A DNA stretch of 53,507 nt from Bacteroidales bacterium (lineage in GTDB: Bacteria; Bacteroidota; Bacteroidia; Bacteroidales; JAAYUG01). The translations under genes and the position numbers were made by a program. Position 1 is the stretch's first letter. Each line of letters starts with the position of its first letter. The notes under the pieces were generated by a model. The model had not been told where the DNA came from. It searched no databases and worked only from the letters and a program-made list of their open reading frames with translations. Below are positions 51,776 to 53,507 of the stretch, piece after piece. Where the stretch lies: the NCBI GenBank assembly GCA_012517825.1, contig JAAYUG010000121.1, forward strand, positions 1 through 53,507. Reading direction: 5' to 3'.

Positions 51776-53083
51776 ATGGACATTTTCTTGTTTGCTGCAG
51801 GTCTCATCGTTGGAGGATTGGCCGCCTGGTTCATTTTCCGGCTGATTCAGAAGGAAAAACTTTCGGTTTTTTCAGAAAAAAGCCGGTTTCTTGAAGACGC
51901 TCTCTCACAGGAACAGCGGAAAACTGCTGAAAAAGACACCCAGTTGCTCGATTTGCAGGCTAAATATTCGGCAGCGGTAGCTGACCTCAGAAACATGCAG
52001 GAACAGCTTGCCCGTCAGAAAAGTGAACTGGAAGAAGTGCAGAAACGGTTTTCGGTGGAATTTGAAAACCTTGCCAACCGCATTCTTGAAGAAAAAACAA
52101 AAACATTTACTGAACAAAACCGGACTCAACTGGAAAACCTGCTCAATCCTCTTTCGGAAAAAATCAGGGAATTTCGTGATCAGGTGGAAAAGGCCTACGG
52201 AACAGAGCGGGAACAACGCTTTCATCTGGGCAAAGAGATTGAACGCCTGGTGCAGATGAACCAGCAACTGAGCGACGAAGCCCGCAGTCTTACAAGGGCT
52301 CTGAAAGGAGATACCAAAGCCCAGGGAAACTGGGGAGAGGTAATTCTGGAAAAACTTCTCGAAAATTCCGGACTAACCCGCAACCGCGAATATACCGTCC
52401 AGGAACGGATGGCAGATGAAGAAGGCAGTACGCTGATTCCCGACGTCATTGTCCGCTATCCGGGCGGCCGTAACGTAGTAATTGATTCCAAGGTGTCCCT
52501 GGTTGCCTACGAAAAATTCGTCGCAGCCGAAGAGGAAGAATCCCGTCAGCAGGCTATAAAGGAACATCTTGATTCGGTAAGGAAACACATTCTTGAATTA
52601 AGCCGCAAAGACTATCAGTCGCTCTATCAGCTCAACTCCCTGGATTTTGTTATGATGTTTATGCCGGTAGAACCCGGATACCACCTGGCACTTCAGCAGG
52701 ACCCTGAATTATGGCAATATGCCTATCAGAAGAGAGTGCTTCTGATGAGTCCGACCAACCTGCTGGCTGCCCTGAAACTCATTGAAAGCATGTGGCGCAT
52801 TGAATATCAGAACCGCAATGCCCAGGAAATTGCCCGGCAAAGCAGTGATCTTCTCGACAAATTCAACGGTTTTCTCGAAGATCTGAAAGATATAGGCAAA
52901 AAAATTGATGATGCCCACCATGCCTGGGAAGAATCCATGAAAAAGCTTTCCACGGGAAAGGGAAGCCTGCTGAACCGTGCCCTCAAAATTCAACAGCTCG
53001 GGGCACGACCGAAAAAAGAAATTCCCAGAGAAATCGCAGGATTTTCAATACCTGAAAATGATGAAAACGAGCCAAATAACTGA
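51776..53083 (+). CDS. rmuC: RmuC-family DNA recombination protein
   Basis: This 435-residue protein has an N-terminal membrane segment (IFLFAAGLIVGGLAAWFIF), a long coiled coil (about 35-190) and the RmuC nuclease-like core (KAQGNWGEVILEKLLENSGL, IPDVIVRYPGGRNVVIDSKV, LDFVMMFMPVEPGYHLAL). The family limits inversions at short repeats in E. coli. It is followed by repeat island C. Confidence 0.94.
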   Translation: MDIFLFAAGLIVGGLAAWFIFRLIQKEKLSVFSEKSRFLEDALSQEQRKTAEKDTQLLDLQAKYSAAVADLRNMQEQLARQKSELEEVQKRFSVEFENLANRILEEKTKTFTEQNRTQLENLLNPLSEKIREFRDQVEKAYGTEREQRFHLGKEIERLVQMNQQLSDEARSLTRALKGDTKAQGNWGEVILEKLLENSGLTRNREYTVQERMADEEGSTLIPDVIVRYPGGRNVVIDSKVSLVAYEKFVAAEEEESRQQAIKEHLDSVRKHILELSRKDYQSLYQLNSLDFVMMFMPVEPGYHLALQQDPELWQYAYQKRVLLMSPTNLLAALKLIESMWRIEYQNRNAQEIARQSSDLLDKFNGFLEDLKDIGKKIDDAHHAWEESMKKLSTGKGSLLNRALKIQQLGARPKKEIPREIAGFSIPENDENEPNN

Positions 53084-53507
53084 GAACTTAAAAAAGGGAT
53101 TCTCGTTTCATAACGTGTTCACTTTAGGAAAATAGGAAATTTCCGAGGATTTTTGATTTGTGAGTTGTGATTTCTGAGTTGTGATTCAACAGGTTTGCGT
53201 TCCGAATCAAAAGAATCTCAAATCAGAAATCAAAAATCTAAAATCACAAATCTCACATCCTTGCCTGGATAGACCAGGCTTTATTTTCACAACGTGATCC
53301 ATTACGTGTATTCCAAATTTCCAATTTCCCATTAATGAATTTCCGATTTCCAATTTCCCATTTCCCATTAATGTGTTCAGGTTTTCATAGCGTGATCACT
53401 TGCAGAAAATTGGAAATTGGAAATTTTCGGTGAGTTGTGATTTCTGAGTTGGGATTTAATTGAACTACGTTTTAAATCAAAAAATCCCGTCCCTGGATAA
53501 ATTGGTA
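53084..53507. repeat. Degenerate repeat island C (to window edge)
   Basis: No credible gene. Units of the same family as islands A and B lie here in inverted orientation at about 53105-53158 (CATAACGTGTTCACTT ... GGAAATTTCCGAGGATTTTT) and 53378-53440 (CATAGCGTGATCACTTGCAG ... GGAAATTTTCGGTGAG). Related words lie at 53287-53340. Tracts of AAATCACAA and GAAATC words and GATTTCTGAGTTG words fill the rest. Confidence 0.75.

Noticed and set aside
1-53507. tRNA, rRNA, riboswitches, transposases and prophage genes
   Set aside because: No recognisable conserved sequences or structures of these kinds were found on reading through. A dedicated covariance search was not possible here.

Overview
The window reads as chromosomal DNA of an anaerobic Bacteroidota (Bacteroidales-like) bacterium. 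The evidence is a MurF-Alr fusion, a GldB-family lipoprotein, two secreted proteins ending in type IX secretion sorting domains, several TAnnTTTG-type promoter elements, a lack of Shine-Dalgarno sequences, and an oxygen-sensitive energy system ([NiFe] hydrogenase, ferredoxins, FNR-like regulators). No rRNA, tRNA, transposase, CRISPR array or cas1/cas2 was seen.

Region 1 (1-8600, minus strand) is a type III-A CRISPR-Cas effector operon: cas6, cas10 (HD and GGDD motifs intact), csm2, csm3, csm4, csm5, then a CARF-HEPN RNase of the TM1812/Csx1 type and the first 187 residues of a second TM1812-type CARF protein that runs off the left edge. Region 2 (8716-13231) is the most unusual part. A divergently transcribed regulator joins an N-terminal CARF-like domain to a sigma-54 AAA+ activator domain (GAFTGA present) and a Fis-type HTH. 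Facing it is a five-gene minus-strand cassette: an exported protein, an orphan, an HNH nuclease, another orphan and a DUF4407 membrane/coiled-coil protein. The 199-bp divergent gap holds a near-consensus -24/-12 promoter pointing into the cassette and two similar palindromes at about -90 and -122. I infer a signalling branch in which Cas10-made cyclic oligoadenylate, or another RNA-derived ligand, switches on transcription of a second-line cassette.

Region 3 (13331-23165) is housekeeping: a 2[4Fe-4S] ferredoxin, GldB, RsmI, a conserved hypothetical, MurF-Alr, a GT2-GT4 glycosyltransferase fusion, a Crp/Fnr regulator and NAD synthetase. A 170-bp run of three stem-loops precedes murF-alr.

Region 4 (23510-37337, plus strand) is an FNR-like regulator with four candidate cluster cysteines, a TGA-N6-TCA operator-like site, and a 17-gene run encoding an Mbh/Mrp-type group 4 [NiFe] hydrogenase. 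It has two sulfhydrogenase-like subunits (FeS beta, FAD/NAD(P) gamma), HycB-like, NuoH-, NuoB-, NuoC- and NuoD-like subunits, a NuoL-like subunit, a complete Mrp set (MbhD/E fusion, MnhB, C, D, E, F, G), a NuoI-like ferredoxin and a maturation protease. A CBS-domain protein follows. Together they suggest H2 metabolism linked both to NAD(P)H and to H+/Na+ translocation.

Region 5 (37338-53507) has a five-PAS hybrid histidine kinase bracketed by two islands of a dispersed composite repeat that recurs inverted at the right edge. It also has a PlsC-like acyltransferase lacking its usual aspartate, IspE, the two type IX cargo proteins, DnaB, a YjjG-like phosphatase, a DEAD-box helicase with a TTG start, and RmuC.
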